Source: Myxococcales bacterium (GTDB taxonomy: Bacteria; Myxococcota; Myxococcia; Myxococcales; Myxococcaceae). Taken from it: a stretch of DNA of 5,621 nt. The notes below the pieces were generated by a model. That model was not told where the DNA came from, did no database searches, and saw nothing but the letters and a program-made list of their open reading frames with translations. Shown piece after piece: positions 4,161-5,621 of the stretch. The stretch is from NCBI GenBank assembly GCA_009885595.1, contig VFKJ01000338.1, positions 1 to 5,621 on the forward strand, written 5' to 3'. The translations under genes and the position numbers were made by a program. Each line of letters opens with the position of its first letter. Positions within the stretch are counted from its first letter, which is position 1.

Positions 4161-5621
4161 GTTCTACCCCTCTCCCCGACCCTCTCCCCCCTGGGGGGAG
4201 AGGGAGATGGATGGTGCTCGTCGCGTTGATTCCCGCGGTGGCCTTCGCTCGCGACGTGCGGGTCACCACCGAGCCCGAGCTGCGCGCGGCCATCGGCGCA
4301 GCGCAACCCGGTGACGTCATCACCCTCGCCAACGGCACCTACGCGATCGGCGCGAAGCTCTCGTGCGCGACGGCGGGGACCGCGGCGATGCCCATCGTGG
4401 TGCGCGGCGAGCAGCCCTTCGGCGCCACCCTCGAGTCCAACACCCTCATCGCCATCGGCGTGAGCGCCCCCTTCTGGCACTTCGAAGACTTCGCGATGCG
4501 CGGGGTGTGTACGAACGACTCCAACTGCGAGCACGCCTTCCAGGTGACCGGGCGCGCGACCGACCTGGTGCTGCGGCACCTGCGCCTGGTGGACTTCAAC
4601 GCCCAGCTGAAGGTGAACGCCAGCGCCGCGGGCGACGGTGGCTACGACATGCCGCACCGCGGCCTGGTGGAAGCGTGCGAGCTGTACGACTCCCGCCCGC
4701 GCGCGACCTCGAACCCCGTGACCAAGCTGAACATCGACACCGGCGACGACTTCGTGGTGCGCGACAACCTCATCCGCGACTTCGCGAAGAACGGGGGCAA
4801 CTTCGTCAGCTACGGCAGCTTCATGAAGTCCGGCGGCAAGCGCGGCGTGTACGAGCGCAACCTGGTGCTCTGTGCCTCGGCGGGCCAGGCGATGACGGAC
4901 ACCCGCATCGGGCTCTCGTTCGGCGGCGGCGGCACCGGTGCGCAGTTCTGCGCCCCGAGCTTCGACGCCAACATTCCCTGCAGCGTGGAGCACGCAGACG
5001 GCGTGATGCGGAACAACATCATCGCCAACTGCAGCGACGTCGGGGTGTACCTGAACCGCGCGCGCAACACGTCGGTGCTGCACAACACCCTCGTCGGCAC
5101 CAACGGCGTCGACTTCCGCTTCGACACCACCACCGGGCGCGCGGTGGGAAATCTGCTGACCTCGAACATCCGCGCGCGCGATCTCGGCACCTTCACCGCC
5201 ACCCAGAACGTCAGCGGGGTGACGGTGGCGACCTTCGCCTCGGCCTACGCGAGCCCGCTGGCGGGAGACTTGAGCGTCACCGGCTCGGTGAGCGCGTGGG
5301 TGGGCCAGGTGAGCCCGCCTCCGAGCGGCGTGACCGATGATTTCTGCGCGCGCACTCGCCCGGGGACGATGTGGACCGTGGGCGCGCTCGAGCATTCGCT
5401 GGGCAGTTGTGCGACGGGCAAGCCGCCCGACGGGGGCGTCGGCGGTGGTGGCGGCAGCGCGACGGATGCGGGGACGGGCGGCGGTGGCGGGTCCACCACG
5501 GGCGGTGGCGGGGGTGCCGTGGCGACCGGCGGCGGAGGCGGCAGCACCGCGACCGGCGGCGGCTCAGTTGATGCGGGCGTCGAGCCTGGTCCCATCACCA
5601 CGGGCTGCGGATGCACTTCCC
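4157..5621 (+). CDS. Secreted right-handed beta-helix protein with Gly-rich linker and MYXO-CTERM start (3'-partial)
   Basis: 488 residues are visible before the window ends; no stop is reached. Two starts compete. ATG 4157 overlaps the upstream stop (ATGA) with a distant GGAAGG at 4139-4144. ATG 4211 has GGGAG-rich Shine-Dalgarno sequence just before it. With 4157, residues 1-17 come from the palindromic repeat and supply Arg residues before the hydrophobic core (18-31, AFA then Arg-Asp). With 4211 the signal peptide is only 13 residues with no basic N-region, so I list 4157. The core (32-420) opens with ELRAAIGAAQPGDVITLANG (41-60), typical of PL6-type/pectate-lyase-like beta-helices. It continues with coil-like runs (VVRDNLIRDF 200-209, MRNNIIANCSDVGVYLN 284-300, VLHNTLVGTNG 307-317). 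Ten cysteines before residue 420 suggest disulfides. A Gly/Ser/Thr/Ala linker (427-474) leads to TTGCGCTS, the start of a MYXO-CTERM tail. Probably a surface polysaccharide-binding or -cleaving protein; catalytic residues are not assigned. Confidence 0.85.
   Translation, partial: MSSTPLPDPLPPGGRGRWMVLVALIPAVAFARDVRVTTEPELRAAIGAAQPGDVITLANGTYAIGAKLSCATAGTAAMPIVVRGEQPFGATLESNTLIAIGVSAPFWHFEDFAMRGVCTNDSNCEHAFQVTGRATDLVLRHLRLVDFNAQLKVNASAAGDGGYDMPHRGLVEACELYDSRPRATSNPVTKLNIDTGDDFVVRDNLIRDFAKNGGNFVSYGSFMKSGGKRGVYERNLVLCASAGQAMTDTRIGLSFGGGGTGAQFCAPSFDANIPCSVEHADGVMRNNIIANCSDVGVYLNRARNTSVLHNTLVGTNGVDFRFDTTTGRAVGNLLTSNIRARDLGTFTATQNVSGVTVATFASAYASPLAGDLSVTGSVSAWVGQVSPPPSGVTDDFCARTRPGTMWTVGALEHSLGSCATGKPPDGGVGGGGGSATDAGTGGGGGSTTGGGGGAVATGGGGGSTATGGGSVDAGVEPGPITTGCGCTS
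4163..4206 (+). repeat. CT/GA-rich palindromic interspersed repeat at a gene junction
   Basis: A pyrimidine run with two CCCTCTCCCC-type blocks is followed by its purine complement. CCCTCTCCCCCC (4180-4191) and GGGGGGAGAGGG (4193-4204) are perfect 12-base inverted arms around a single T. The block plus its lead-in (from about 4163) matches, from memory, a repeat class scattered through intergenic regions of many GC-rich proteobacterial-type genomes, often seen as spurious peptides rich in Pro, Ser, Arg and Gly. No U-run follows on either strand, so it is not an intrinsic terminator. Confidence 0.75.
5434..5570 (+). repeat. Low-complexity GGC/GGT tract encoding a Gly/Ser/Thr/Ala linker
   Basis: Degenerate copies of GGCGGTGGCGG separated by Thr/Ala/Ser codons encode blocks of four or five glycines. 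The tract joins the beta-helix domain to the C-terminal sorting tail. It ends in Ser-Val-Asp-Ala-Gly (5567-5581), the same pentapeptide that makes up the linker repeat of the protein at 726-1883. Such flexible linkers before a MYXO-CTERM tail are common in myxobacterial surface proteins. Confidence 0.85.

Noticed and set aside
4363..5340. Plus-strand open frame of 325 codons in another frame
   Set aside because: Arg/His/Ala-rich shadow inside the beta-helix gene, whose own frame shows coherent fold motifs and a MYXO-CTERM tail.
3596..5395. Long minus-strand open frame (599 codons)
   Set aside because: It is antisense to the LolA-like and beta-helix genes, with His/Arg/Ala/Val-rich sequence typical of a GC-rich shadow frame. 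It crosses the palindromic repeat and has no domain or signal pattern.

Overview
The window looks like chromosome from a high-GC myxobacterium or close relative (Myxococcota). The pointers are the strong G/C preference at third codon positions, secreted proteins with Asp-Ala-Gly/Ser-Val-Asp or poly-glycine linkers, a C-terminal Gly-Cys-Gly-Cys tail of the MYXO-CTERM type, and several lipoproteins. Almost everything encoded here appears to belong to the cell envelope or to be exported. I see no tRNA, rRNA, CRISPR array, transposase, phage gene or toxin-antitoxin pair.

Layout: (1) the 3' end of a plus-strand gene (1-686), with a Pro/Gln/Tyr hexapeptide repeat followed by a probable small outer-membrane beta-barrel. 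(2) Two minus-strand genes converge on it. One encodes an M50 site-2-type intramembrane metalloprotease (2902 to 1958). The other, 74 bp downstream, encodes a secreted Cys-rich protein of unrecognised family with a MYXO-CTERM-like tail (1883 to 726). (3) An 87-bp divergent intergenic region (2903-2989) holds a good sigma70-type promoter facing right. (4) On the plus strand follow a small lipoprotein gene (2990-3340), a strong intrinsic terminator (3364-3404), a larger lipoprotein resembling the LolA/LolB fold (3423-4160), and a secreted right-handed beta-helix protein (4157 to beyond the window end). The last gene overlaps its upstream neighbour by ATGA or, if a later start is used, follows it by 50 bp. 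A CT/GA-rich palindromic repeat sits at this junction and either encodes the N-terminus of the beta-helix protein or forms its leader.

How they may work together is inference. The LolA-like lipoprotein and the beta-helix protein are probably co-translated. The protease and the MYXO-CTERM-like protein are probably co-oriented transcription neighbours. The points most worth a second look are the palindromic repeat that pairs with the Shine-Dalgarno sequence of the beta-helix gene, the terminator that leaves no room for a promoter before the LolA-like gene, and the unrecognised His-rich secreted protein. I did not find a clearly new multi-gene system; this is mostly ordinary envelope-related chromosome with a few unusual control elements.
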